From assembly GCA_009792885.1 (NCBI GenBank), contig WMCF01000009.1, positions 1,465,054 to 1,529,053 on the forward strand: a DNA stretch of 64,000 nt. The letters are read 5' to 3'. The translations under genes were made by a program, and so were the position numbers. Origin of the DNA: Eremophila alpestris peregrina. Lineage: Eukaryota; Chordata; Aves; Passeriformes; Alaudidae. Below are positions 47,673-61,672 of the stretch, piece after piece. How positions within the stretch are numbered: the stretch's first letter is position 1; each line of letters starts with the position of its first letter. The notes under the pieces are model-generated. The model ran no database searches. It worked only from the letters and a program-made list of their open reading frames with translations, and was not told where the DNA came from.

Positions 47673-50600
47673 GATACTGCTGTGTTTTTTGCTATTCAGG
47701 GAAAGAGAAGAATGCACACACTTTTCTCACTGAAAGAATGATTTTCTTCTTTCCAGTCATTTAGAACTATGAATGCACTCCTAAGGAGGGGGAATGAAAG
47801 GAACATTAAATCTAAAGAGTGATTTAAGAAAAACATAACTTTCAGAAGGACAGTTTTTGCATTACTAAGTTTATAACAAGCTTTTAAATGTAAGAATGGT
47901 AAATGACAAGTTCTCCCTTCTCACTTTTTATAAAGAGACATAAAGGAGGTGTACTGTGAAAAGGAAAACCTCAGGAAGTTACAGTCAAATCAACATACAA
48001 CCTGTTAGATTTGCATGAGCTAAAAGTTGTAGGTTTTCCCCATCATTTGGAGGAAAAGAGCAATTTTTTGTTGGAATTCTAAAAAAAGAGATTTTTATTG
48101 GGTGTGTTTTAATATTTTTATTTTATATGAGAAATCTTAACTTTTCAATCAAATAAAAAATAAATACAATTTTGTGGGTTTGTACTCTCAGAGTTTAATG
48201 AAATATTTCACATTTCCACTGTAAGCCTATATTCCTTCACAAAATAAACATAACTTTTTATTTTTAAAAATCCTGTTAAAATACAGACCCTTTATCATCC
48301 CCACCACTTCCAGCAGCATCCATTGCTCTCTCCTTGGCTAAGGAAATCCCTGTCTAGGAGACTGTCTTCAGCGTAAGGAGCAAGAGCTCTTCTGCCCCCT
48401 CTGCCAGGCTTCTGGGAAGAAGAAAGATAAACAGCCCCCTCTGATCCACTGGGCACAAAGGGATAGGAGGCTGCTGTAGGCTCACAGAAGTTGGTTCCCC
48501 TGTCACAAAGCATCTTACTCAGCCCACTTCACTGCTAACAGGAAAAGAGAAAGCAGCAACAGAAGAGAGTTCAAGGATCCTTAGCTCAGGAGCTGGCTGC
48601 CATGGTGGCTATCATTTAGCCTTTTGCAGGATGATTGCAGTTGATCCCCTGCCCACAAACGTGAGGGAACGTAAATCTGGAATTTGTGAACTCATCTGTT
48701 GTGTTTTGACAGGAGAGAGGCTTTTGGCAGACAGTTAGTGGAAATAAACTCTTTCTCCAGGGCTCAGAGCCATGTTGCAAGTGCTGGAGAGTATTTATGC
48801 CCTCTCATCCACTCTTCAGAGAGGCTGCAGTTCAACAAGCTGCAGGGCTCTGAAACAGAAGTATTGCTTAGCAAGAGGAAAAAGTCCATCCACCTGACAG
48901 ACAGAAATGCCAAATATTATTTTGCTGTGAGAAGTCTTGGGCATAGGCTCTCTTCAGGTACTTCAGGAGGATGTAGACTCAAAACCTAAATAACTGATGT
49001 TAGATCAATTCTTATCCTTGATGCCATCAGTTTTGCTTCTTTCATGGGAAGATTCCATCCTTTTGGAGAAAAAAAAAACCAACATAAAAACCAAAGTACT
49101 TTTCAGTTTAATTAAATCTGTGAGATACATTCTTAGTACCACAGAGCAGTGTCACTGATGAGAGAACATCAAAAGCTTGCCAAGCTTAGGTCAGTTAGAT
49201 AAATACCCCAAACACAGCTGCTAATCTGAATCACTTAACTAGTTTTAACCACTTGAGACTGAAAATGAAGCTCAGTTTTTCATACAGACAGGCATTCCCA
49301 TATGATTTACCATTCTTTTTCCTTCCATGAAGAACAAAAATTCCCATTTCAGTATCTTTCTTGATTAAAATATGAATAACACCTTAAGAAAAAAGAAGAA
49401 AGATAAAGGTTTGGCTCAATTTAAGTTTTAAATAAACTCTTTGTAGGGTGTGGAGTCCTGATGTCCTCAGGAATTGTTACAATGAGATATAAGATAGTGC
49501 CAATAAAGAACTTCAAGTATTCAAACTGCACTCTCTATAAGCCCAAAGAGAAACAAAGGGGGAAGGTGGAGTGGATTCAAAAGGTTAAGACTGGGATTGG
49601 CCTAGCTGGCCTTAAAACAAGATATCTAAAGAAAATTTCTGGCAGTGGAGTTTGAGTAACTGGTCTGGGCCCCTTAAAGGGGCTTAAGGCTGTATTCAAA
49701 CATTATCTGTTGCTGTTTTAAATCTTCTGATGGGATGAACACCCTATGGATTGGACTGTAACCAGTGGGCTGGGTTTCAAGGCTTAATGCTTGCCAGCAG
49801 CCCCTGGGCAAGGCCAGTTCAGATGCTGTAAGGAAAGGTTTCTTTACACTTGACCAGGGTATGTTATTCCTGGGTTTTATTATGTGTTTATCCTCCAGGC
49901 TCACCTGGTGTCCCTGGGTGAGGAGGACCACCCTGCACTCCTAGGCATGTTAACTGCTGGCAGAAGAGAGGGACCCCCAAGACATCACCCACCTGGAGGA
50001 AGTTGTCTGCAGCTCCCAGCATCAGGCAGGGGGCTGGGGAAGGGAAAGGCTGGGGAAGGGCACAGGCAGTGCTCTCCAGACAGGCTGTGACATCTCAGCA
50101 GCTCTACAGAGCAGCTGCCCCCTTCTTTTTGTTGTGCTTGCCCAACAGAGCTCCATCTCTCTCCTCTGGGTTTATACCCAGAGCCATCCTTTCTGCATGG
50201 CAGTGGGAGAGATGGACAGGGATGGAGGTGCAGTTGTGTGTGGTGTTGAGGGCCTGCTGGTGTGGGCACTCACCCAGGAACACCCAGCCTAGGATGGGAG
50301 CAAACACCCTGATTGTGTGTGTAGCTGACTGCACAAAAACACACAAATGATCCCTCCCACTCGAGCCAAAATCTGAGCTAGCTCAGGATCATCTTTCTCT
50401 AGGATGCCTAGTGAAGAATAAAAGCAGGATGAAAATACAAGGCATTTCCTCCAGATACCCAAAACTGTACTTTCACAATTTTAAGCTATTTTCTGTCAGA
50501 ATTTTCCTGGGATAGGTAAGTTTTTTGTATTCACTAGCTTCCAAAGGCATTCCCATCTGCGTGTCTCCAATGTCCATTCCATCTTGGAGTGGCCAAGGAG

Positions 50601-50819
50601 CAACTCCAGCTTCTAGTGGCTCCTTGTAGCTCTGTATTAACACCTCTCTCCCCACACACATCCCTTGTATTGAAGAAGACAGGCAGTGACTGTTTCTGAG
50701 TGTCCTCACCATACTGTTCATACCATATACTTCTTTCACGGAATTGTCTCTCTTCCAGTCTGAAACATTCTGTCCTGGTAAAGTGATTGCCTATACTGAA
50801 GCTTTCTGTATCTAATCAG
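47673..50819. other. Non-coding DNA, nothing recognised
   Basis: AT-rich to about 49640, GC-richer from 49860 to 50320. One plus-strand open stretch, 48711-48989, follows an acceptor-like TGTTGTGTTTTGACAG and is described under findings. No repeats identified before the ancient LINE at 50820. Confidence 0.5.
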
Positions 50820-53340
50820 CTATTGAAGCTGCTTGTACTTTTTATTTCACCCCAAGGCTTCTCTGGTTTTGCTATACCATTTTTGAGATGAAAAGACCCA
50901 AACCTCACAGACTAATCATAACATGGGTGGGCCATGAGTTTGCACACTAGCATAATGTTTTTCCTTCTTTTATTCTTTATCCCTATCCTACTATGCCCTA
51001 ATACTTTAAGGTTGGTTTTCTGACCCCTATTGAGTGCTGAGATGACATGTTCATAGATCTGCAAAATAGGTCCCAAGATACTGCTCCTTATGGCTGATGG
51101 CCATCTCACAGCATGCCATTTTGGCTGTGAAATTAGGATTGCTTCTTCTACCCTACATATCCTTTTATATTTATCTACTCTGCATCACATTTACCATATT
51201 ATTGTCTTGTCACTAAGCCTCATTAAAGAACTACTAAAGCCTTACTCTTAAAGTTAGCCCTTGTCCTTAACAATATAAATATTTTGCTGCTGCCAACAAA
51301 CTTTCCATTGCCTTTTCCTTTTTTCACTGCTTATGAATAACAGCAATTGTTGCACTACACAGCGCTGCAGAATTACTCTAGTCTCCTCCTCTGCTAACTA
51401 TCTTTTAAATATCTTTGTATTATGCAATGATTTTCATTCTCTTGATAGGGAAGTCTTTGGACTCCCTCAAAAGCCTGTAATGGGGAATGAAGAAACAATT
51501 TGCTGAAAGCATTTAGATATCCAAGTAGACTCTATCAACTGTATTGCTCTTATCTGTATGTACATTGATCTCATCAAACAACTCCAATCTGTAAAAATGG
51601 AAAAGGTCATGCTAACTCTTTCCAAGCAAATCAAATTTATTGAAACATCAATGAATTTTGTCCTTCATATTATTTTCTACTAATTTGCTTAGTGCAAAGA
51701 TTTCAGACTTCCAGGTCTGTTCTTTCTCACATCTCCCCCATCTGCCCTGGAACCTTTGCTAAAAAAAGTTGGCCAAGCACTTGATATTTGATAACAACTC
51801 CTTGGATATCAAGGGAGTTTTAAGCATTGAGTTATAGGCTGCTACTCAGTCATTTAGTTATTTCATCCTTGTGCTCTGTTGAAACTCCTGGGTGATATCA
51901 TCTGGGTTTTGGCAACCTGTTGCTCTTCATTTTGTTTCACTGGTTCCTGGACACAACCATTTCAGACAAACTTGCTAACAGAGTCACCCCCATCCCAAAA
52001 TGGTTTCTGATGTGATGATAATCTAAAGGATTCGTTTTGTTTCTCTAATAGCTGTATTTTCTCTGAGTGCTTTCTTCAAACTCTGGTGATCAATGGGCTC
52101 CACTGATTTTCTGGCAAGGTTCCTGATTCTGATGTTCAGGAAAAAGAGATTTATTGCTAGTTTTGCTTCCTTTTGCTAGACACTCATCAAACCCCCTTTT
52201 GGCTGTCAAATTGTCATTGTACATGTAATCTTCCAGAGTGTCTGTTACTTTCTAATTTATTCATTTGGATCCAACTTCAGCCATTTGAAGGATTTGCAGT
52301 TATTCTTCTAATAACCTCCCTTATCTCACCATTTTCAAAGCTACCATATACTGCCCATTTTCAAGCCTACTTGATGAATAATGTGCACTGGCCTTATGCT
52401 TTCAGCACAGCATCCTTTAGCAGACTTCATGTCTTCAGGAAATAATTTATTTTCTTTTTTGTCACATTTTGTTTCTTTTAAACAAAATTCTTCATTTGCA
52501 TAAATTTGTCCTCCAAGCCAACTCCATAATTGCCTGTTTTCTGATCAATATCCTTAAGCAGTTCCTCCATGCAATAGTTATCGACTGTTTCATATTACAT
52601 TCTTGCACAATATGTGGACTGTCTGCATGTAAATTATTGAAGTCTGGTATTTGTTACTGCCCTCCTGCCTCTCTGGCATCTTGTAGTTCCCCCATATTCT
52701 GCAGCTGATGTCAACATCCTGGTAACAGAGGCCATATCATACACAATGTTCTTCCCCTGCTATAGTGGTAACACCATATTAGATCTGTAATTTCAATCCC
52801 CACAGATTTTATGTTTCATACTGATGAGGTACTTTATTAATTTTACATGGCTTACTCTATATGCAGGATAGTTGGTATTACAGAATCCCACTTCCCATTC
52901 TCTTTCCACTGTATTTCTGATGCCTGTTATGTTGATGTCTTCACTTAGATTACACATGCCTGCTCTTTTACCTTATTTCTTAACTAGGCATTAAATATCC
53001 TCCTGTCTTTCTGCCCCTCTTTCCCTGGCAGATGGGGTTTCCAGGAGCATTTCAGAGACAGCTTCCATAGAAATCTTGATTGTTAGCACCTCGGAGCTTC
53101 AGATTCACCTCTAGCACCTTGCATCACCTCTGTCCCACTTTCCCTCCTCCTTGCCTTTCCTTTCCTACAGTACTGCTATCCACATGGACCACAACCATCT
53201 GGTGCTCTGCCACTCTTCTTAGGAGCTGATCAAGGCTCCTCATTGAGTCCTCTCCCTTAATCCTGAATACTATGTCCACACAGAATCTGTGCTTCCTGAA
53301 CAGATTTTCTTGTCTGGATGATCCCACTGACCTTCCCTGG
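50820..53340 (-). mobile_element. Long ancient CR1-like LINE relic (amniote-age)
   Basis: About 2.5 kb in antisense resembles, by order and spacing of blocks recalled from reptile genomes, an old CR1-family LINE. From its 3' side: CTTGTACTTTTTATTTC and TTTTTGAGATGAAAAGACCC (50830-50900), GGTGGGCCATGAGTTTG (50927), the ATAGATCTGCAAAATAGGTCCCAAG region (51052), TATTGTCTTGTCACTAAGCC (51200), the heavily decayed reverse transcriptase core (about 51280-51440), TCAAAAGCCTGTAATGGGG and CAAGTAGACTCTATCAACTG (51470-51540), AAAAAGGTCATGCTAAC-like (51600), GATTTTCTGGCAAGGTTCCTG (52106), and TCCTTTTGCTAGACACTCATC (52168). From about 52450 to 53340 similarity is weaker (CCACAGATTTTATGTTTCATACTGATGAGG; ATTTCTGATGCCTGTTATG; ATCCACATGGACCACAACC), so the 5' edge is approximate. 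Many stops. No working protein. Confidence 0.72.
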
Positions 53341-56300
53341 CTTTATCCAAGCACTGTGTTGCGCCTTCTGCAACCACAGGCTGCAGCTGCTGTTTGCACA
53401 GAATTCCAACAGCAGAAATAAATGGAGCCAAGAGCATCCCACGTCAGAGACTTGGCTGCACACAGGGAGCTTTCAGAAGCCTGCAGGTACTTCAGTGTGG
53501 ATCTTCAGTGGGGCACCTCACTAACAACAAAACTGGGACCTCTGACCCCTGAGGGGCTATTCAGGTGTAGACAATAAAGCAGTTGCACAGGAATTTGCAG
53601 GATTTGGGTCTGGGTGTGTGAATTGAAGGCAAGGCTTTGCCTTCCTCTCTTCTCTTAATTATGCAGAACAACTCCAGCAGCTCAAACGAACATGTGGGAT
53701 TTTAATAAAATGCACAGTTACAGAGCTGATTATTGGGATGCTAGCAAATACCATGTAAATCTTTTCACACATTTCTCTGACTCAGTATTTTTCCCTCATT
53801 CAGTTTTCTCTGGCAGAGGGATGGGATGTCTAGGCAGGCTGATCATAACAGAAACATTACTGAGAGCAACGGAATGCGTAAATTTTCACAGCCCATCTCT
53901 GTGTGGAAGAGAGGGAGAGATGTAAGGAAGTAGTAGTCAGTTTTGTTGGCACCTTTGCTTTATCTTACATGGAGCTGCTCGTATTTGGCAACACCTGAAA
54001 TAAGTTTTAAACACAAACTACCAGGTGAGCTGTTGATCCTGCAGGCTGTGGTAATTTGTGTTTATGTGATTAGCTCAGTGTTGGTGCTGTCCCGTGTAGG
54101 CTGCTGACCAAGCCACGTCATCTCCTCTGTAGGCATGCCGTAGCACTAAGTCTTGTGATGAGATTGTGCAGAAAGCATTAACCTTCTTTGTCTGACCCTT
54201 TTATTTGCACTCCCCCAGGCTTTCATTCATCTCTACTGCTAGATCAATTAAAAAAGAAGGGAAAAAAAAAGCTTTTCCATTGGTCGTCTGCTGGCACATG
54301 TGTCTGACATGAGAATAAACGCTTATAAATGCACAAGAGCTCCAACACTGTGAGTTATGTTTTAAAGACAGTGTTCAGGGTTTAGCAGCCTGATTCCCAC
54401 TGACATTAATGGAAGGCATGAGGCTAAATCATAGTGCATTGCTTTCAGATCTGACTGCAGAAGACATTTCCTGATGGGCAGGGGCACAGCCTGAGAAATA
54501 AAAGTTTACAAAACCAGAGAGCTGAAATAATTGGATAAGGACTAGGACACAGAGGTGCAAAACTGACTGAATTATGATTCTGATAAGCTTGCGTGTAAGC
54601 AATAAATCCCTAAGATGAGTGGAGAAAAGAGAGGGTGTAATCACAGTGGCAACATTTATGTATTTTTACTCAGTGGAAAATGTTATAGGCTTGACCTCAT
54701 TTTATTTACCAGATCTGAAGATGATGATGTCCTCTTGACAGTGAACACTGAGTGACAGCCAGCAAAGCTTACGAGCTGCAGATCACACAATTTCCCAGCA
54801 GGTGGCTTGGGCAGAGCAAACCAGGCTGGGACTTTGGAGAGAAAGAACTTAAAATAGCTGCAAAAGAGTATCAGACAGTTCATTCATGGCTTAGTGATGC
54901 CTCAGATCTTAGTTACATTTCATGGTCTGACGCATAAGACAAAAGATCTTTCCCAACCCTGAGTCCTGCATCATAATGTCATGATGGTTCAGTTTAAAGT
55001 ATTAGGATTTTTTGTATTCGATGATTTTGAGTCAGCAGTGTGATGCCGGTTTGCATAGCCAGGCATCCAGTCTGCAGGGTTTGGAAGATGAATTTGGCAT
55101 CTGCTTGGGGATTGGTGAGTGGGAATGAATCCCATGGAGAGAACAGGCAGCAGAGGATGGATTTTTGTGGCATGCAGCTCAGTGAAATGAAAAGCATGGG
55201 CATGCACCTACTACAGGAGATCTCATGAGCTGACATGAGGACTGTTCTTTGAGGCTGACAGTAACATTTTCTAATTGCTGTTGGAAATTATTAGCTCAAG
55301 TTTCTCAAGTTCCTGAAATTCCGCTCCTGTGTCACTTGGAAGGTTTTTAAAATAGAACGCCTTAGGTTTAGGGAGGAAGCCTGATGGAAGAGTGAGACAG
55401 TAAAAGCAGGCAGGGGACTGGTTTTTCAAAACACAAAATCCTTTCTTCCCTCTTTCTTCCCACACAATTTTCTGAAATACTATATTGTTTTGATAATTTG
55501 TAATTTACAGCAAACCACAAGAAGCATTGTCAGCATAAAGTAAGCAAAATCCTAGGATTCAAAATATGAGCAAGTCACCATAAAAGTGATGGAGCCAAGA
55601 AGAAAAATTGTATTTTGGAAAAGCAACAAAAGAATAATGAAGACCAGACCTAGACTGCAAACATTTGTGACGCTTGCGTGCAAAGAAAAAGTATCATCAA
55701 CTGTATAAGTCAGGAAGCCAACAAGAAATATCCAGAGAAGGATGTACAGAAGAATAGTCAAAATGGTAGAGTTTTTCTCTTCTAGCCAGAATAAAGATTG
55801 TGACAATTTTCAGCACTCCTGAAATGCTGAAACACCCCAGCAATCCTGGGAAAGAGCAGTGTCTTGTACGAGCTCCGCCTCAGAGGGAAGGCTGCGTGCC
55901 ACCAAGTGGGCAAAATGCCTGCTGGATCATAAAACAAACAGTTGTTGCAGAGTTGAATGGTATGAGCAGGAAAATGAAGCTGTTTGATGAGCTTCCTCTT
56001 CAGCAAGGGCCCATGCCACTCTGTCCTTCTCTAGCTGGGTGCTTAGGCGAGAACACACACAGGGTTTATCCATGGTTTCACCTGACACCATAACTGAGTT
56101 TCAAGGACAATGTTGCTCACACTTAAAGAATGTATCCCATCAGCTGTGGGAATGTTTAGTAGAATATAAAATATCCTTTTAAGCTGCAGCCACACAGGCT
56201 TGATCATTGTAATTATGGGTAATGGAATAGCTGTGGATCCTACTCTATGTTTAGTAGTCATAATCAGGGCATTAATGTTTTCAGACAAAGATAGGATCTG

Positions 56301-59300
56301 ATTTCTCTTCCCAGAGTGGCCCCTCATTCCTCTCAACTGAGCAATCATAACATTCATATACTACATTTCTTCTCCAAAACATTGCCCTTGTTCTTGCTTA
56401 TTTCTGTGTGAAAACTGCTTGCAGTCTCCTACCAGCACCCCAAAATTTCCTACCCTAATTGCAAGTGTGCTCTGCAAAGAAGCACTGCAAATGCAAAAAG
56501 CAAATGTAAAAAGGGTCAAGGCAGAGCTGAAAAGCAAAAGCCACATACCTAATCAAAAGGGAGACCTCTCTGGTCATAAGCTGTTTGTGGAGCCTCTGCC
56601 AAATCCAAGAGCAGTGTCTGATTTGACCTCTTATGTTAATAGCCTTAGCATTTCCAGCCTTTTTCTGACACTTGTCTCTTGTACATCTGCTGCTGTAAGT
56701 GGTTATCTATTTAAATGAACATTTTTTACTTGGAGTGGATTTGGTTTCGTTCTTATATAAAAAAGTAGCTCTTTCAAAACAACCAGGAAAAAACTCAGGA
56801 AAAAAAAACCTCTGTGTGGCAGGAGTCCCAAAATTCATCTCTGAAAACACACAGAGCTGCACTCTTTTGGAAGTGCCAGTTCTGTGAAATCCTTGGCAGT
56901 CCCTGCAGGGCACCAAGTGCCCTCAGTTCTCAGGATAGTACTTGTAATTTAAAGCTGCTCAGGAGGCTGCAGGAGGAAGCTACTAGTGCTAAAAGATATG
57001 CCCCACTTCTTGCCCATGCACATACCCAACATGTCAGTGCAGCAGTCATGAAAGAATTACAGGCTCTCACAGAAGGCATGATCTTATATCCTTGGGATTA
57101 AATCTGGTGCTTAGCCTTATTTTTCAAACAGAAAGATAAAATGCATCCATAATAAAACAGATTAGCAGAGCAAATATGGAGTTTCTAAAATAAGTGACAA
57201 CCTAAAGCAACAATAAAGCAATGCAGAGCTCACTGGTGGTTTTTCTGCTTCTACAGTGACACCAACCGAGAAATTGCATCTGGTGATGACATCTGTCTAT
57301 GTTCAGTGGTTATTTATTCCACTGAAGAAAAATTAGCGGTGTAGTCACTCTGAAAATACTTTCTTACCCAGCATGAAGATGTTGCCTTGCTTTCTAGGGA
57401 TGAAGAACTCAATTTTGCAGGGGCTGAGTGACCTCCTTTCTCCACGAGTTCACCTGACGGCAGCTGAGGATGCTCAGCACATCACAGAAATGCACTTCAC
57501 TTCCAAGGAGAGAAATCCTGACTCTTTTGAAGTTGATGGGAGTTCTGCCATCAATCTGGCTAAGATTTTTTCCATGGGCTGCAAAACAGATCTGTCTGCT
57601 GTCAGCATGTGTATTCTTTGACACTCTGCTGGCCTTGGCCACTGTTATGGTGTGTGTGGAACCACAGGTCATTTCTTGGACATGACCATATTTTACAATG
57701 ATAACAAAGAACTCTCTTTTTTTCCCTAGGACCTCCTATAAAATACAAACATCCAACAAGCCTAAGCTCATATTCCATTCACAACCCCCTTTGAAGCATG
57801 GAAAAATGAGGAGGAGAATGTTTGTGATGATTTAGGCATCTGCTGGCCAGCTCTGATGTGCCTTGCAGAAGGATTTGCTCAGTTGTAGAAAGGATCACAT
57901 TCATCTGAACATGTATAAACATGAACAGTGCTCAGAAGCTACCACCCAGTTTCATATCCTGCCATCCCCCTTCCACATATTGAATTAGTGCATTTATAAT
58001 GGCATCTCTGTTCATTTAATAAATTTAAATTTCAATTACAGACCACTAACAATTAGTCATACAGACTAGATATGACAGATGGGCCTCATCCATGGTTGAT
58101 TACACTAAAAAATAATATGTGAGTCTATTTTTAAAATACTATCATTTTAATATCCTTGCTGCATGCAAATAACTGAGAAGTTAGTAATATATTAACGAGA
58201 AATTTGGCTTCCTGACAATATTGCAATTTGCACAGAGCATGAAGTTTATATTATTAAAGGGTTCATTATTATTTCCTATGATCTGGGATTCTTTAGTAAA
58301 AATTATGGAAATGTTTGTGTAAAGACATGTAGCACAGCGTGATAATTTTGTTAGTCTTATTTCTCTACATGGGCTTGATTTAAAACATCAAACCAGAAAA
58401 TGTGTCCAAGATAGACAAATACTTGCATGGAATATGGCAAGGGTGTGCCTGAATTGTGTGAGAGGTTTCATGTTTGCCTTTGACTTCCTTGGATACCTGA
58501 TATTTTAAAATTCAGCCTTGAATGGACAGATATTGAAAAATATATCTGGTGATGAAAACAAAGGCTTCTCCCTCCCTTTCTCCCTCCCAGCATGAAATGA
58601 ATAAATTGTATATGTTGTTGTCTTTGAAATGCTCATGTAGACTCATGTAAACTAAATAAATGGAGGATTTTATGTTCCTTCAAAAGGACTTTAACTAAGA
58701 TTTAGATAGTCAATATTTGTATACTCTATCTATATTTTTAGCTTCTGAGATTCCCATCTAGTCAAATAGAGTGGGGGGAAATGATCACAAAAATGTTACA
58801 AAGAGAAGCATGTTTGAATGGCCTTAGTCTTCTGATTTCTATTCTCATGTCCTTTCAACCCTATTCACAAATGCTTCTTTTTGTAGATGGCTAGCAAACT
58901 GAATTATAATGCCATTCTAGGAGGAATGATTACCACAGAAAACAATCTGTCTCTAAGAAAAGCACCTTTTTAAAACATATTTATTTCCTTTTCTTGAAAC
59001 AACTTCAGGAAAAAAAATCCTGTATTAAAGACAAAAAGTTAGAAGAAAGTCCTATTGAGGAACACTAATGAGAAAACACAAATGAGATAACACAAAACTA
59101 CCCAAGAACCACTGACCTTAAAAGACTTAAGTTACACTCAGAAAAATTACAGAGAAAGGGCAATTTTAATCTGAGATGTAAAAATAACCTAATTCAATTG
59201 TACCCTGTGTTTCATATTTATGGCAAAAACCTTTGTCCTTTTCATTCATTTGTACCAGTCACACTAAACCTTTAGTATCTGGAGAGCCAGCTTGTCACTG

Positions 59301-59659
59301 ACCGTCTCTGATGGCTGTGAAAGATGAAAAACAGACAGAATACAAATACCAGACCAGAATGTCAGTCTTACAATAAATATAGCACTTCTGCAACTCCAGA
59401 GTAATAGAAAGGGCCATAAAGCAATTTAAATGCTCTCCTGAGGAGCCTTTCCATCCCAGCAGACCCCTGGGTGACAGCTCCCGCCACGGAGCAGCTGGGT
59501 GAGGAGGAGGCAGCACGGTGTAAATGTTACTCCAGGCCAGTGACCCCTTGCTGTTCAACAGCTCCCTTAGCTGTGACCATGGCTGAGGTTGTTCCTGGGA
59601 CCAGTATCTTGATGCTATCCCTTGGGAACACCAAAAGAAAGAAATCAAGAGACAGCGGA

Positions 59660-59662
<3 letters not shown>
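53341..59662. other. Long non-coding stretch, nothing recognised
   Basis: About 6.3 kb without an identifiable repeat or exon. The part from about 57900 to 58750 is AT-rich and shows homeodomain-like ATTA and TAAT clusters and no simple repeats. It is the most plausible place for conserved non-coding DNA, but that is only an impression. Frames up to 104 codons (56043-56357, minus) show nothing recognisable. Confidence 0.5.

Positions 59663-59692
<30 letters not shown>
59663..59692. repeat. (TC)15 microsatellite
   Basis: Fifteen perfect TC units. On the minus strand it encodes a run of alternating Glu and Arg in a spurious 134-codon frame. Probably polymorphic. Confidence 0.97.
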
Positions 59693-59694
<2 letters not shown>

Positions 59695-61672
59695 GTCATG
59701 CATTCGGTTCTGTGCCGAGTGCAGCTTAGCTACAGGGGTGGTGACATGCCAGTGTGTGTAACCCTATTCAGAAAAAAATCATGGTTGGTAATTCTGTTAA
59801 ATCACTTTATCCCTGAGTAAACCAAACATCAGAGCAGATTTTTGTATTCTTATTTTTACAGTTTTCTTGCTTGGCTGACAAAATAAATAGAATTTATACG
59901 CCTGTCTGTCCATCTGAGTCTATGTGGGTTTTCATGTTTAAGCTGGCTGCATTCCCTGGAGTAAATGCCATGTTGCCATTAATCACTATGTGATGATGTG
60001 CACTAAAAACAGTGTCTGTGTATGTGGCAGGAGAAGAGCTGCATACCGCTCTGGAATTATATGCTGAATTCACTCATTTGCATGGCTTGCAAAAACCACT
60101 TTTTCAGGAGGGGAAAAAAGGCAATGTATGAAGGAAGCTCCAAGAGTGTTCCCAGGGCAATGTTTAACCCATGATTTGCTCAAAATCCCTCTGAAATTCT
60201 TCACTCTGCGTCAGTGGAAGAATCTGCGCTGTTGCATTGCTGATTACAAATTTTAACAAGTTTGAACCAGGGCTCCATGGGCAAAGGTTAAGCCCTTGTG
60301 ACTGCTGAGGCAGCTCCAGTTAGCTGGAGGTCCAGTGCTGTGCTGGGTTCTTGGTAATAGCTCTCAGTTCACAGGGCAGAAATCATCAGTCTCGCTGCAA
60401 AAGGCACAAAACACCCAGCTAAGGTCAGGGTCAGCTGCTCCTGGTTCCTCGACACCTCTTGGCTAACCCAGATTCTGAGCAGGGCTCCTTCTGCAGTCTG
60501 AAATGCTATATTCCATACCCCACCTTGAGAAATGCCTGCCTACTGGCACTCTATTTGATGACAGACACATGGACCAGCTGTCCTTGCCTGGGAGGTGGCC
60601 CTCATGCCCAGGAAGCCAGTGAAGTTGGGATGATCTGTGTGTTGTCACCCTGTCACCCCTGTGGGGCACCTGGGGGTCTCTGACACTGCATGGGGGATCT
60701 GAGGAAATACCAGGGGCTCCACACCACAGCTCTTTCTCTCATGCAGAGTTTGGAGTGATTTTACATTATTCTAGACGTAAAAGTTCCTGTTACCATTCTC
60801 TACTGGACAGATTTGTGCATGTTAAATTAACCATTCTACAAAACACTGACTTGCACCTAAAAAGTAAGATGAGAAAATCATTGTGATGTTTGTAAGCAGT
60901 GCTAAACTGGTTATAACAGATAAAATACTTGCTTCTGCTTGCAATTGTAAGAGAGACAGAAAGCAGTGCTACGTACATGTTTGAAGTCTGAAAAAGTGAT
61001 GAAACACAAAGTTTATTTTCTAGTTTCAATCCAAATACACCAGCATGAAAGATGATACAGAACTCATGCTGCTTTTTGCTGCAGACCATTGTTATTCCTG
61101 TGGGTGAGACATGAGAGATATATGATATTTATATAATTTTGAACTATGGACTCTCCCTCAGCCTGTATCCTGTGGGGCTGTAGGGTGGATCTTTTATGGG
61201 ATTCTTCTTTCATGCTTCTCCTCTGTCTTTCTATCTTCCTCACTGTGAAACTATGTGGGGAGCACACAATCCAACTCAGATTTTTTTCTGTGGCAGCTCT
61301 GCAGAAGCAAAGAGGAGGCCCTGGGAGAGTTAATTCTGTGTCAAGCAGCATTAGCTGTTGCTCTGATTTCCAGTCGGAAATCCCTGGGGTTGGCTGAGGA
61401 CAGTGCTGCAGACAAGGGTTGGTCTCCTGATCTCCCTCCCGCCTCACTGATTACCCCAGGCCCACTGAAATACCTTGGGGCATCTGCTTTTTTATCCAGA
61501 TGATAGAGGGACAGTGAAATGGAGGAATGATGCTCCCTGCCATTGCCCCAGATAATGCCAGGCTTCCATCCCTCCCTCTCCAAGTCAGAGGGAACAGTTG
61601 AATACTGAGGCTCCTAGTACAGTGCTTCTGGAAAACAAATCACTTTTTTTTCCTTCCACATATTTTTCTAGC
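59693..61672. other. Non-coding DNA, nothing recognised
   Basis: No repeat family or exon identified before the LTR. Overlapping frames near 61064-61583 (up to 127 codons) occur on both strands without splice or domain support. Confidence 0.5.

Noticed and set aside
47327..47764. 145-codon plus-strand open frame
   Set aside because: It is the antisense of a CR1 reverse transcriptase remnant, not a gene.
54930..54985. Possible CR1 3' tip
   Set aside because: Only a short AAGATCTTTCCCAACC resemblance. The upstream sequence does not follow any CR1 end.
59295..59699. 134-codon minus-strand frame starting with Glu-Arg repeats
   Set aside because: The start is the TC microsatellite read backwards. 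The remainder has no domain or splice support.
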